A DNA stretch of 64,000 nucleotides from Dysidea avara. Lineage: Eukaryota; Porifera; Demospongiae; Dictyoceratida; Dysideidae. This document shows positions 1 to 10,057 of the stretch, one piece after another (positions within the stretch are counted from its first letter, which is position 1; each line of letters opens with the position of its first letter). The notes under the pieces are model-generated. The model did no database searches, was not told where the DNA came from, and was given only the letters and a program-made list of their open reading frames with translations. The position numbers were made by a program, and so were the translations under genes. The stretch lies in contig NC_089276.1 of the NCBI RefSeq assembly GCF_963678975.1, forward strand, positions 2,377,445-2,441,444. Direction: 5' to 3'.

Positions 1-436
1 AATACAGGATTTATATTAAGGCTTATTTGTATTCAATAAGCCACTGGAAATACCATATTATATCCCACCTTTTTCACAGTGTATAAGCTAGGTAAGTGGT
101 TAAAATATCTGACCTGATTAAAGTGATATGTAACGTAGTAGAGCTGAAACAAAAACCGCAATTTGCTTTTTTTTCCTTGTAAAATAATTTCCGTATGTAT
201 GAAAATTTCTTACACGCAGTAATTCACATAAATCATACGAAAATATTTTTACGCAAAAAAATTTATCATGAAAATTTTTTGCACGAAAATAAGGTGAATT
301 ACAGTACTCAACTTCTTAAGGACTTTAGTATTTCAATTTTGGATAGTAAAATTGTTACTCAAAAATACATGATACATTTTGTCATAAATGATTATGATGA
401 ATGCTGTGGAATCTGATTTGTGAAATTCTGTGCATC
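1..436. other. AT-rich sequence, no gene recognised
   Basis: Short open frames here have no recognisable protein pattern. Around 190-320 there are loosely inverted AT-rich blocks with runs of A and T, possibly an old fold-back element, but I could not define its ends. Confidence 0.4.
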
Positions 437-475
437 CCTCGTTATTTATTATTATTTATTATTAATTAGCAAAGC
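437..475 (-). repeat. TTA/TTATT microsatellite, 3' tail of LINE1
   Basis: Repeats of TTA and TTATT lie immediately beyond the stop side of LINE1 ORF2. CR1/L2-group elements typically end in short tandem repeats rather than poly-A, so this marks the 3' end of the element on the minus strand. Confidence 0.65.
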
Positions 476-509
476 CCACCAGGGGCAACACGCTAATGTG
501 CATTACAAA

Positions 510-3416
510 TCACAAATTGTTTAGCTTATCTATAATGTTCTTAAAAGTGTCAAGGTTAATTGTGTTGATGTTGTCAATTTTCAAGTTATTCCAATCAATA
601 ATTGTTCTTGGCAGAAAAGAATACTTATATAAATCAATTCTGGATTGCAGCTGTGCAAATTTGAGGGGATTATTGGCACGAGTATATGATACAGGGGTTG
701 GCTGGGGTAAACAATGGTTTGGTAGCACCAGTAAGTTTCTTACAATCTTGAATAATAATATAAGTCTAGCATTTCTTCTCCTACTTTTTAAACTTGGCCA
801 TTGAAGGTAATTAAGCATATCTGTAATACTGTGTTGTTGACTGGATCTGTGCCATGGTTTATTAAGAACAAATCTTGCAGCTCGGTGTTGGATCATTTCT
901 AATTTGCTAACTGTTGTTTGGTGATAAGGATCCCAGATAGCTGAGCAGTATTCAATAGAAGGTAACAATAATTGTTTGTATAAGTGTTCTTTGATTTGTA
1001 TTGGGGCATTATATAAATTCCTTTTCAGAAATCCAAGAAGACGGTTTGCCTTTCCACAAATATAGTTAACATGAGGTTCCCATGATAGTGTATGATGGAG
1101 GCGGATACCAAGATAGGTGTGCTCTGATACAATATTCAATGGAATATTAGACATTTTATATGTAAAAGTGCTTTTACTGTGGTGGGTTGTAAATTGTAAA
1201 ATATTGCATTTGGGAATGTTAAATTCCATCAGCCAGTTGCTAGCCCATTGTGTTAAGGAATCTAAGTCATTTTGCAGTATTCTGTGATCGTTGGGCGTAG
1301 CTATAGTTTTAAAGAGTAGAATGTCGTCAGCAAATAATCTAATTTCACTCTTGATGTTTGTTACAATATCGTTAATGTAAATTAGGAACAACACAGGACC
1401 AAGTACGGAACCTTGTGGAACACCAGATGTAACTTGACATGTAGAAGATCTAGAGCCTTCTACTACAACCTGTTGGGTACGACCATGAAGGAAGGACTCT
1501 AGCCACTGTAAGACAGTTCCTCTTATACCATAGTAATTTAATTTGTAGAGAAGTCTAGAATGAGCTACTCGGTCGAACGCTTTAGAAAAGTCTAATATAG
1601 CAGCATCAACTTGCAGGTTCCTGTCAATATCTTTTGCAATGTCATTAACAGTAATGAGTAGTTGAGTCTCACAGGAATGTTTTGATCTAAATCCAAACTG
1701 GTTGTCTGAAAGAATATTGTGGTCCTCCAAATGCTTCATAATTTGACTCACGATGATATGCTCCATTGTTTTACAAACTACTGAGGTGAGTGAGATAGGA
1801 CGGTAGTTGCCTGGGTGAGCTTTGGAACCTTTTTTAAATATTGGGGTGACATAGGCATGCTTCCATTGTAATGGGACTTCACCAGATTCTAGTGATTGTT
1901 TGAAAATATGAGTTAGAATGGGAGATAATTCGGCAGCTGTGGCCTTCAGTACATACGGATGCAAGGAGTCAAGTCCTGGGGATTTGGATGTGTCACAGGT
2001 ACTTAACAAGTTGTAGACTCCTTGTTCGGTAATCTCAAATGTAGGTAAAGATGGAAATAAGGATGGACCTTTGTCAGGAATGTTACTATTATCTTCGGAT
2101 GTAAAGACAGACTGAAAGTGTTGATTGAGGGTGTCTGCTTTTTCCACAGGATTGGTTATGATATGACCATTTATAGGATTTATTAATGTACTAATACCAT
2201 TGTTTTCTTGTTTTCGTGACTTGATGTAGTGCCATAAAGACTTTTTGTTACTGTCTGGTGATGAAGTTAGGTTTGTCAGGTAGGATTTGTGTTGGTACTT
2301 TAGTTTATGATCTATCTCTTTTTGTAATGATATATATTCATTCCAGTCACTATCTCGACAATAACGTTTTGCTCTTCTATAAACTCTTTGCTTTTTACGT
2401 ATGAGTCGTTTTAAAGCAGAAGACAGCCAGGGAAGGTGAATTCTTGTACTTAATTTCTTGGTAGGAGTATGAGTGTTTATTATTTCATGTAAATTTTGTA
2501 AGAAGAAGGACCAATTTTCATCTAAGCTTTGGGGTGATGCTTGATTTATTTCAAAGTAATCATGTGACAAGTCTGATAATTCCTCTCTTATTTTTTCCCA
2601 GTCAGCTAGCTTGTAAAGGTAAACAGTTCTGGGATGTTGTTTGATTACACGTTTAGGAATCTTGATGGATACTAAAACAGCGTCGTGGTCACTCAAGCCT
2701 GGAAGTGGTTCACATGATATCACAGAATTAGGATTAGTAGTAAAGCATAAGTCTAAAACATTTTGAGCTCTTGTAGGGAAGGTGACTAACTGAGACAGTT
2801 GGTAGTTGTGTGATAAGTCAATAAGTCTTTCACGAAAGTGACATGATACATAGGAATTTATTAGTGTACTGTTTTCCCAGTCAATACCTGGACAATTAAA
2901 GTCACCTCCAAGAATGATGTGAGTGTGGGGATACTTTTGCTTAATCGTGTCTATGGAAGACTGCAAGTTGTCGAGTATTGTATCACTTGAGTGAGGAGGA
3001 CAGTAAAAGGAGCCAACGATAAAGTCATTGTTCTTGTCAAGATGAACGTGAGCCCACACTATTTCAATAGTTGAATTGTCATTAATTTGTGTACATGGTA
3101 TAGAGCTCTTTATGGAAATAAACACACCACCACCAGAAGTGTTTCTGTCTTTTCTGTATGTTTGATAATTATTTGGGAAAACCTCAGAGTTTAGAATAGA
3201 TTCATTCAAATGTGATTCTGTCCCTATAATGATGTCAATTGCATAGGTAACCAGAAAAACTTCAAGTTGGGTTCGTTTGTTAGTAACACTACAGAAATTT
3301 ACAATAGAGAGTTTCAAATCACTTAATACATTATTTGAGTTTGGGTTATTAGTAGAGTTATTAAATACCTGTGAATTTGAGTCAGGATTTGAGTTAGTTA
3401 TAGTGGAAACAGGGAG
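510..3416 (-). CDS. LINE1 ORF2: endonuclease / reverse transcriptase
   Basis: Makes the nick and primes reverse transcription for LINE mobility. The endonuclease motifs are all visible: an N-terminal NFCSVTNK block, IIGTESHL (catalytic Glu), GGDFNCPGIDW and GLSDHDAV. The reverse transcriptase follows with NYRPISL, QFGFR, LDFSKAFD, SGVPQGSVLGP and the catalytic box LFADDILLF. About 968 codons are open behind the TGA that ends ORF1, in the same frame. No ATG occurs in this frame until the one in the KTMEHI motif at 1764-1766, about 550 codons in and already inside the RT. An ATG-started product would therefore lose the whole endonuclease. Translation by read-through of the TGA, or from a non-ATG codon such as TTG at 3315-3317, is inferred. 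Clade assignment (CR1/L2 group) is from overall pattern only. Confidence 0.88.
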   Translation of the reverse strand, partial: LPVSTITNSNPDSNSQVFNNSTNNPNSNNVLSDLKLSIVNFCSVTNKRTQLEVFLVTYAIDIIIGTESHLNESILNSEVFPNNYQTYRKDRNTSGGGVFISIKSSIPCTQINDNSTIEIVWAHVHLDKNNDFIVGSFYCPPHSSDTILDNLQSSIDTIKQKYPHTHIILGGDFNCPGIDWENSTLINSYVSCHFRERLIDLSHNYQLSQLVTFPTRAQNVLDLCFTTNPNSVISCEPLPGLSDHDAVLVSIKIPKRVIKQHPRTVYLYKLADWEKIREELSDLSHDYFEINQASPQSLDENWSFFLQNLHEIINTHTPTKKLSTRIHLPWLSSALKRLIRKKQRVYRRAKRYCRDSDWNEYISLQKEIDHKLKYQHKSYLTNLTSSPDSNKKSLWHYIKSRKQENNGISTLINPINGHIITNPVEKADTLNQHFQSVFTSEDNSNIPDKGPSLFPSLPTFEITEQGVYNLLSTCDTSKSPGLDSLHPYVLKATAAELSPILTHIFKQSLESGEVPLQWKHAYVTPIFKKGSKAHPGNYRPISLTSVVCKTMEHIIVSQIMKHLEDHNILSDNQFGFRSKHSCETQLLITVNDIAKDIDRNLQVDAAILDFSKAFDRVAHSRLLYKLNYYGIRGTVLQWLESFLHGRTQQVVVEGSRSSTCQVTSGVPQGSVLGPVLFLIYINDIVTNIKSEIRLFADDILLFKTIATPNDHRILQNDLDSLTQWASNWLMEFNIPKCNILQFTTHHSKSTFTYKMSNIPLNIVSEHTYLGIRLHHTLSWEPHVNYICGKANRLLGFLKRNLYNAPIQIKEHLYKQLLLPSIEYCSAIWDPYHQTTVSKLEMIQHRAARFVLNKPWHRSSQQHSITDMLNYLQWPSLKSRRRNARLILLFKIVRNLLVLPNHCLPQPTPVSYTRANNPLKFAQLQSRIDLYKYSFLPRTIIDWNNLKIDNINTINLDTFKNIIDKLNNL

Positions 3417-4406
3417 TCAGGATGACTCCATGCTTGTGGCAGAGGTATTATTAAGTGGCTGTGCTGATACAGTTACATACTCTAATTTGTTACCATCTGT
3501 ACTCACTTTGCAGTGAAGCTTGTTGTTGAGGTATAAGGAATCATTTCTTATTTTGATGTATCTCCGTTCGGTACCATTGTCAATTAGGGATCTCCTCTCC
3601 TTCAACAATAAGCGTTCCTTTTGACGCTCCTGGGGAGTTAGATCAGGTTTTATGTAGATTGGAGCTTCAAGCTTAGACTTAGAACTTAGGATGTCAATTG
3701 CTGTGTTTGAACGAAGGAACTTCACCAGAAGGGGTCTGGGACGCTCACTCTTTTGGTCATACTTGCCGAGACGATACAAATCTTTTATATCACTAGGTGC
3801 AATGTCAATATCAGTTGCAGACAGAGCCTCCATCACGTTTTCCATGTCCTTTTTCATTCGGAGTTGTCTGTTGGTATTTTGGGGATTTTCTGCTACACCA
3901 TACACAACGATGTTGAATTTCCTATCAATGTTGGTGGCATTTTGATAGACAGTGTTTGAAACTTTGTCAACAACTGGAGCACGAACAGTTTGAGAAGAAG
4001 TCTGCTGTGGTTGATTAACAAGGTCTAGTTTGCGTTTAAGATCATTTAGAGAAGTTTGAAGTGTAGTAATGGTCGACATTAAGCTGTCTATTTCTGCCTT
4101 CTGTGCTTGGATCTCACAGTATAGACAGAAGAACGTGTGTTCTTCGCCAGCATCTCTTAATGTCGCGAAGTTCGTTGCTGATAACCCAGTGCATCTACGA
4201 TGTACCCACGCGTCACAGTAGCCTTCACAATAGATTGCATCATCACCTTTCCTGTGCTTTGTAGCTTCTTTAATTACTTCATCGCATATTGGGCAAGTAC
4301 TGTTTCTTTTGGGTTTCTTCTCGCGCTGGTTTGAGCTGTCTTTAGATCTCGGTCGTTTCAACGGCAGTAAACCTGGACTGGGAGTTGAAATTGCGTTCAA
4401 CGACAT
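3417..4406 (-). CDS. LINE1 ORF1: zinc-finger / coiled-coil RNA-binding protein
   Basis: 329 residues starting at a clear ATG. After a basic N-terminus, residues about 38-100 hold a PHD-like zinc finger: CPICDE, then a CEGYCDAWVHRRC block, then FFCLYC. A coiled-coil stretch (about 100-135) follows. The C-terminal half has the NIVVYGVAE...DLYRLGK...RPRPLLVKF pattern seen in CR1-type ORF1 proteins, an RRM-like nucleic-acid-binding region. In this family ORF1p coats the LINE RNA to form the cytoplasmic particle. It ends in TGA followed by C (TGA CTC), a tetranucleotide known to be leaky in animals, and the same frame continues into ORF2. Confidence 0.85.
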   Translation of the reverse strand: MSLNAISTPSPGLLPLKRPRSKDSSNQREKKPKRNSTCPICDEVIKEATKHRKGDDAIYCEGYCDAWVHRRCTGLSATNFATLRDAGEEHTFFCLYCEIQAQKAEIDSLMSTITTLQTSLNDLKRKLDLVNQPQQTSSQTVRAPVVDKVSNTVYQNATNIDRKFNIVVYGVAENPQNTNRQLRMKKDMENVMEALSATDIDIAPSDIKDLYRLGKYDQKSERPRPLLVKFLRSNTAIDILSSKSKLEAPIYIKPDLTPQERQKERLLLKERRSLIDNGTERRYIKIRNDSLYLNNKLHCKVSTDGNKLEYVTVSAQPLNNTSATSMESS

Positions 4407-4714
4407 TTCTGTTCACGAAGGGGAAGGAAAGCACAACTTTTCTTCAGGAATATCTTCTTGGCAGCTTACTTTCAAGGAGACGACAAAAGTAGCTGCATAC
4501 CACAATCGAAAATTTTTTTTTCTCGTATATCAGAAACATTTACATGGGTACTTCAACACAGTGAGTGGTGTGTTCAATAATGTGTATTATTGTTACTACT
4601 ACCTGTAGTGTATACGTTAATACACATCACATAGAAGTCAGTTCCTAATTACTGTAGCAGTTTGGATTGCATGGCCTAGCTATATAGACTATAGCTATTA
4701 GTCAATCTACACTA
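4407..4714. other. LINE1 5' leader and flank
   Basis: No reading frame of note. The part nearest ORF1 is probably the LINE 5' untranslated region. The AT-rich stretch around 4510-4700 is unassigned. Confidence 0.4.
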
Positions 4715-5051
4715 CAATGGCGGATCCAGGATGGGGCATTTGGGGCAAATGACCCCCCCCCCCCCCCCCCCTTCAAGAAATTGCATACAAGATCGAGATA
4801 CTCTAATAGAGCAGTCAATTACTCTAATAAAGCAGTCACAATGTTCATGAGGCAGTGTAGCTTACCTATGAAGCTATAAATAGGATTTTATTTTACATAA
4901 CAGACGTGATATAGTTGGTAAGGATAACTAGCTATTATTGTTGTGACCTTTTTTTTTTTTGGTCTTCAACTGCTTTTCAGAAAGTTTTTTTGGTCTTCAA
5001 CTGTTTTTCAGAAAGGTGCCCCCCTCTTTCCAAACTCTGGATCCGCCCCTG
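4715..5051. mobile_element. MITE with GGCGGATCCAG ends, 5-bp TSD
   Basis: The left end reads CAATGGCGGATCCAGG; the right end, reverse-complemented, reads CAGGGGCGGATCCAGA. The flanking 5-mers match exactly: CACTA at 4710-4714 and 5052-5056. Inside are a C homopolymer (from about 4752) and a copy of the GATCGAGATACTCTAATAGA motif. A related copy at 39571-39779 also has a 5-bp duplication, so the family probably belongs to a 5-bp-TSD group (hAT5-like is one option) rather than classical hAT. Confidence 0.75.
4791..4840 (+). repeat. Dispersed GATCGAGATACTCTAATAGA motif ('D' repeat)
   Basis: Starts GATCGAGATACTCTAATAGA and continues GCAGTCA, then repeats the CTCTAATAAAGCAGTCA part. The same motif recurs at about 7959, 8547, 8710-8756, 38397, 39462, 39630, 51379 and 62077, on both strands and inside unrelated elements. 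Confidence 0.7.
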
Positions 5052-7071
5052 CACTAGGACTTACATTGTAGCAAGACTGCTATAATGTAGTCTGGGATAT
5101 GAATATGCAAGTATCCATTTATTTATTATTGCTTTACAACACCAAACAATGCATATCAAGCTAGATTACAACACAATTATAATAATTATGGTGTGTACAA
5201 AAATAGGGATGGTGTTGAGGGTCAGATGACCCCATTTGACATTTGCCCAAAATCCAGAGTATTATCACAGCAGAGATATGTATGATACCTAGCCATCCTG
5301 ATATGGTAAGTTTAATCACATGAGTGAACAGTTTGCAGTTACTGCTATAAGTAAGGTGGTCTTATTGATGAGGATATCTTCACTGAGTTTGAGATTACTT
5401 GACATACCTGCTAATTGAGGGCAGCCCCCATCCATTGGTGAAGTTTCACTGTCTTCACATACCTGTCATGTCTGCTAACAAGTGAATGCAATGCTTATGC
5501 ATGTCTCAGCCATGCACCACCACCCATAGCGTCAAGAAAGAGCTCTCAGTTGGTCAATCTTTTCCATGGCAAGTTAAGTCCCCCAAGCTCTCAGTTGGTC
5601 AATCCTTGCCATTGTAAGTTATGCTAGTCTGTTATCTTAAGTTCAGATAACAGACTATGCATTTATGGCTTCAACATACAAGATGTAACACTTTGATTGA
5701 TCATACGATGCCAGATATTTGAATGAAAAGGTTTTGAAAGATTTTAGTGGATCCAGCAGTACTACAAATAAGCCATATTTCAACAACTTGTCCATTCTTG
5801 AGTTAATGTTTTTGAGGGCTCAACTCAACATGTACATACAGTATAATATTATGTAGTACTGGCTATGTTAACACTTGTACTTTGCTTGTATATGTATGGT
5901 TATATGTATTGTAAAGAATATTTAATTCTTTCTGTGGCACTGTTCCAAACTTAGAGCAGTCACAATGTGTACATATTTACTGATGATGAGGTGTTCTAAA
6001 TTTAGGAAACAAACGTTACAGTTGACCCAAACCTCTTTGGACATACCACGCTTGTGTCATGATTTTCCAGGTCATTATGAACAGAGGGATACTTTAAATA
6101 CCGTAGCTATATAAGTGTCTGGATTATGGAGGTGTCCTCAATTGTCCACACTGACAATTATTATTGGATATGCACGTGCGCAAATTGAGTTTCCTAGTTT
6201 TTAATTTATTCACATACGTAACTTGAGTGGTTCCATTAAGTTATTTCATATTTGGTTCAATTCAATGATTTCGTGTACATGCTACACACATGCTGTAACT
6301 GTACAATTTAGTTATTTTATATGTATTGATACCATCTCAACCAATAATAAAGGCCTTCAAAAAATGGGCTAGCATGAAAAAGATGTGATATCAAAGGTGG
6401 TGACTAAGAAATGGCTGCAATGATATTATACTGTCACTTAATTTGTAACATTGCATATTAATTGCATAATATCAGTACAGCCCATTTTTCTTCACAGAAT
6501 AGTTCTGTTTAGCCATTTAAGTAAAGGTATGAATGCATGAAAATTGCGTTTTCTTTGTTTCTGTGAAATACACACTTGTTTGTTGCGTGCCCAGACACAT
6601 TTGCTTTCCCTGGCCACATAACACACTATCATGCGTCTTGATTTGCACTGCAAGGGCATGTTCACCTATTCACATTATGGTAGTTTGCTAACAAATATCT
6701 GGAAATTTTAAATCAATTGTTTGATGACCATTAATGTTTAATCATAACATGGGCATATCCAATGGCTTTAAAGTGTGTTATGCTATTTGAGGTACGGTAC
6801 ATTCAAATAAACAAGGACAAAACCATCCGAAATGTACCTCATTGTGGTACTATTCAAAAGTGTGGCACAATTTATGTTATTGGAAATACATGTCATACAT
6901 ACTCAAACTGCTGAAGCTTGAAGTAAAGTTGTGCTACACATAGAATTGAAGATCATCCTCATGCTATGTAAAGACTCCTGCAAATGTAGGACAACTTCAT
7001 CAAATTGTCTTTTCGATTCATGTGCATGATAATTATTCCTCAGACGGTATTAATAATTTATCATACTGTAT
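5052..7071. other. Gene-free stretch with a small perfect hairpin
   Basis: No coding sequence recognised. At 5625-5656 a hairpin has a stem of about 12 bp (AGTCTGTTATCT and its complement, 7-nt loop). A 20-bp phrase, AAGCTCTCAGTTGGTCAATC, is repeated just before it (5550s and 5585). Otherwise AT-rich. Confidence 0.5.
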
Positions 7072-7302
7072 GTGTACTGTAGTACAGTATTCCTATCTGT
7101 GGTGTTAACACATCCAACTGCTGCAATTGTTGGTATATTTCAATCTGCTGTGTTCAAGTGCTCATTTCAAAACTTTGGATATGCAAAAGTTATTTGGAAG
7201 AAGTATGGTCATTCACTCCCTGCAAAAGCCACAGACACTATCACCAAATCAAAGAATATTATCACTAGTAGGTTACAAATCCCATCCAAAAACAGCTTGT
7301 AG
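7072..7302 (+). pseudogene. Ig-like domain exon, truncated by a fold-back element
   Basis: About 76 residues. They include a pattern typical of an immunoglobulin-fold N-terminal half: hydrophobic strand B ending in Cys (AVFKCSF), then a strand C Trp (KVIWKKYG), then SRLQI as strand E. The second Cys (Y-x-C of strand F) is absent, because the sequence runs into the arm of a fold-back element beginning near 7277 and stops at TAG. Related Ig repeats occur in invertebrate cell-surface receptors and adhesion proteins. No partner exons are visible. It may be one exon of a disrupted host gene, or chance similarity; the C/W spacing favours the former. Confidence 0.4.
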
Positions 7303-8358
7303 CTGTAAGAAAGTGTGCGTCCAAGTAAAGCAGAGTTAACTGCGACAAAAAGTAATGATATCATAATGCGGCCATGTGTGAGGTGTGAAAGTTGTAAAAT
7401 TAATATTAGCTAATCAGATAATACAATATTATTGTTAAAGTGTTAATGAGAACTATGTGATGCTGCTAGTTTTTAAGTGTGTGAGCATCTTCATAAATGC
7501 CACATAAATTTGATTCTCAATAAAGCAATGTGTATAGATTCTCTGATAGCAATAAATAGTTTGAGTTTGGCCGCCTTTCCTGTGTACGGCAATGCTATAT
7601 GAACAAAGGAAAGGCGGCCAAACTCAAACTATTTATTGCTATCAGAGAATCTATACACATTAGAATCAAATTTATGTGGCATTTATGAAGATGCTCACAC
7701 ACTTAAAAACTAGCAGCATCACATAGTTCTCATTAACACTTTAACAATAATATTGTATTATCTGATTTGCTAATATTAATTTTACAACTTTCACACCTCA
7801 CACATGGCTGCATTATGATTAGGGATGCGGCGATTATGCTGGCATAATTTCGGGCATAATAGGTATGTGTGGAAATCAGGAATTATGCTAGCATTTTGAG
7901 GTGATTATAAAGCTTTAACAGTAGGAAAATCTGCAGATTGCACAATTCCGTTAAAAAAGATCGAGATACTCTAATAGAGCAGTCAGAAACTCTAATAGAA
8001 CAGTCATTGAATATTATTTACTCTAATAAAGCAGTCATATTGAAATGAAATTCTCTAATACAGCAACCAGCTAAAGAATTCAAGACTATTTGAAGCTTAA
8101 ACATCAACGAAAATGGTCTGATACAGCAATAAACTGGCATTATTAGCCAATTATGGTGGCATAATTTTGGGAATAATGGGCAATTCTCAAAAGCATAATA
8201 GGTGATTTTTTGCGCACTGCTCAAAAGCATAATGCTCAATTTTTGGAGCATAATAGCCTCATGCCTAATTATGATATCATTACTTTTTGTTGCAGTTAAC
8301 TCTGCTTTACTTGGACGCGCACTTTTTTACAGCTACAAGCTGTTTTTGGATGGGATTT
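7277..8358. mobile_element. Fold-back element with about 310-bp arms, interrupted by a hAT MITE
   Basis: The left arm (7277 to about 7580) and right arm are close reverse complements about a centre near 7592. The right arm runs from about 7605 to 7819 and resumes at 8268-8358 after a nested element. Outer ends read AAATCCCATCCAAAAACAGC and its complement. No large open frame is present. Superfamily is unknown because the exact target duplication could not be set. Confidence 0.75.
7820..8267. mobile_element. hAT-type MITE, 8-bp TSD ATTATGAT
   Basis: Ends read TAGGGATGCGGCGATTATGC on the left and ATGCCTA on the right. The 8-mer ATTATGAT flanks it exactly at 7812-7819 and 8268-8275. The uninterrupted target is visible in the opposite arm of the enclosing fold-back (ATGATATCATAATGC near 7357). 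It contains many short TTATGCTC-like phrases and a nested D repeat at about 7959-8110. Related to the MITE at 61849-62305. Confidence 0.85.
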
Positions 8359-8546
8359 CAATACTTTTTATTAGAGTAAGCATATACTGTTGAAAACAAT
8401 AGGTGAGTTTCCATGGTTTTGACAGAAACTCCAGATTACAGTGATAGAATATTAAAATGCAACTGTAATTTTAGTGGCATGTAACTGCAGTCAACTAACA
8501 CTAGTATAAACCCTTAGTAACACTTTTCCTTTCATCTTGTACTGCA

Positions 8547-8756
8547 TCAAGATACTCTAGCTAATAGAGCAGTCACAAAACAGCTGTAACACAGCAATCA
8601 ATATTACAGCATATTTACAACTTCTGCCTAACACTGGATTGTATAGTTTAAATCACTAGCTACTTACAGACTTTACAATATAAAAATACAGCACTTGTAG
8701 AAACGTGACTGTTCTGTTAGAGTCATTGACTGCTCTATTAGAGTATCTCGATCTAC
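8547..8756. mobile_element. Small fold-back MITE carrying D repeats at both ends
   Basis: The left end holds AAGATACTCTAGCTAATAGA and GCAGTCAC. The right end holds the reverse complement, GACTGCTCTATTAGAGTATC then TCGATC. This is one of the clearest D-family copies with both ends. Confidence 0.65.
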
Positions 8757-9512
8757 TTCACGCATTGACTAATTCAAGCGGAGAAACCACGCCTTTGCAA
8801 TAGGAACTCTTGTGAAATGAAAAAGAATAGTAGAGAAATGGCAAGTATGTACAGAGACAATAGAGGGGCGCGTAATTATGTCCTGTTGTAAATAAACGCC
8901 GTTAAAATTTATATTACTACTAAATAAGCGAACCAGAATAAACTGTGATCTTTGAGAGGCTGTTGTCTCATTGCTTGCCTTTTCGTGTAGAAGGAATTTA
9001 ATGCTACTGAAACACAATTGGTGAGTCTAACTATACATGTATTTGTGTTGTAAAACTTAATTGTAAAAAGGCGATTAGCGCATACTGGCATGATAAAACA
9101 TGTGTTTGTATCTCGGTTTGTACAGTAGAGTCTCTTACGATTATTAGAGATAGAGTAGTAACAACTGACGTCACAGTCGTTACATAATCACTTCCCCGGC
9201 GCAGAAAATGTACGCATACCATTGGGGCACGAGTTTACTTTGCCTGAGGTTTGTTGAGACTGTCTTTCTAAATGAAACCACGTTGTCAGGAACAAAGAAG
9301 AGAGTAGTATAACTGATATTTAAGTAGTGCAGGTTAGTTTGATCCGTTCTGGGCGAGTTATGGCTGATAATTGTGTGGGAAGCCGTTTTATCCTTTTAAC
9401 CTGGGTAAAACCAACCTGGGTAAAACCAACCTGACAACAAGATTGGGCAGAGTTTGTCTCTGTGCCTACTGTGAGCATTTATTATTGATTTATATTATTA
9501 TCAAAGCTACTA
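8757..9512. other. Gene-free stretch
   Basis: Only short frames without recognisable domains. A 16-bp phrase (CCTGGGTAAAACCAAC) is tandemly doubled near 9400-9431. Confidence 0.4.
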
Positions 9513-9646
9513 ATGGAGGTTAATAGCTTAACTGTGGTTAGCACAAAAAGAATCATGCACGTCTCCAGCCAGTTACGCACGTGATACAGAAGGCGCCATT
9601 TGTTGGCTTGTGTGAGCGAACTTCAACTCATCGTGCATAAAAGTGC
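9513..9646 (+). repeat. 134-bp direct repeat, left copy
   Basis: Begins ATGGAGGTTAATAGCTTAAC and ends AAAAGTGC. A copy of the same length, with about a dozen differences, lies at 15863-15996 in the same orientation. The two copies flank the 10-13.5 kb minisatellite and its degenerate tail. Confidence 0.8.
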
Positions 9647-10057
9647 GAGACGGAGAGCAATGATATTTCATCTCTACCTCAAACGGAATGATATCGTGAT
9701 GAATAATAGGGTATCAACTTCTACTTTTATCACAACTGATTCTATCGGTAGATGCTCCAGTATCGTCTCGCCGAGTGAGTTATCACCTACCACCGGAAGT
9801 CCCCACTAACCAGTCATCGATTTTATACTCATTCTCCTCCCTTCACACAGGAAGGGAGTGAAATATAGTACATCCTGTAGGTAGGCGTAGAGGGTACCTG
9901 GCCTTTTTAGGGTAAGGTTGCTGGAATTTTCTTTTGGAAGGAATTTATGGATTGGTTGACCGCAAATTAAGCTGGTTGGATTCCACATTTTAAAATATAG
10001 CCCCTAGGAGGGAGGGAAAAGGGGAATGATAGCTAGGCCTGGTTCAGTTGGGGGCAG
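9647..10057. other. Gene-free stretch between direct repeat and minisatellite
   Basis: Short frames only, with no domain recognised. Confidence 0.4.

Larger units (their letters stand above)
437..4500 (-). mobile_element. Full-length CR1/L2-like LINE (LINE1)
   Basis: Minus-strand non-LTR retrotransposon with ORF1 (4406-3417), ORF2 (open from 3416 to 510) and a short tandem-repeat tail at 437-475. ORF1 has a PHD-like zinc finger; ORF2 has an apurinic-type endonuclease and a reverse transcriptase. Both frames are free of lesions apart from the TGA that separates them, so this copy could be young or active. The 5' boundary is uncertain: sequence upstream of the ORF1 ATG continues without a clear break to about 4500-4620. 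No target-site duplication was found. Confidence 0.85.
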
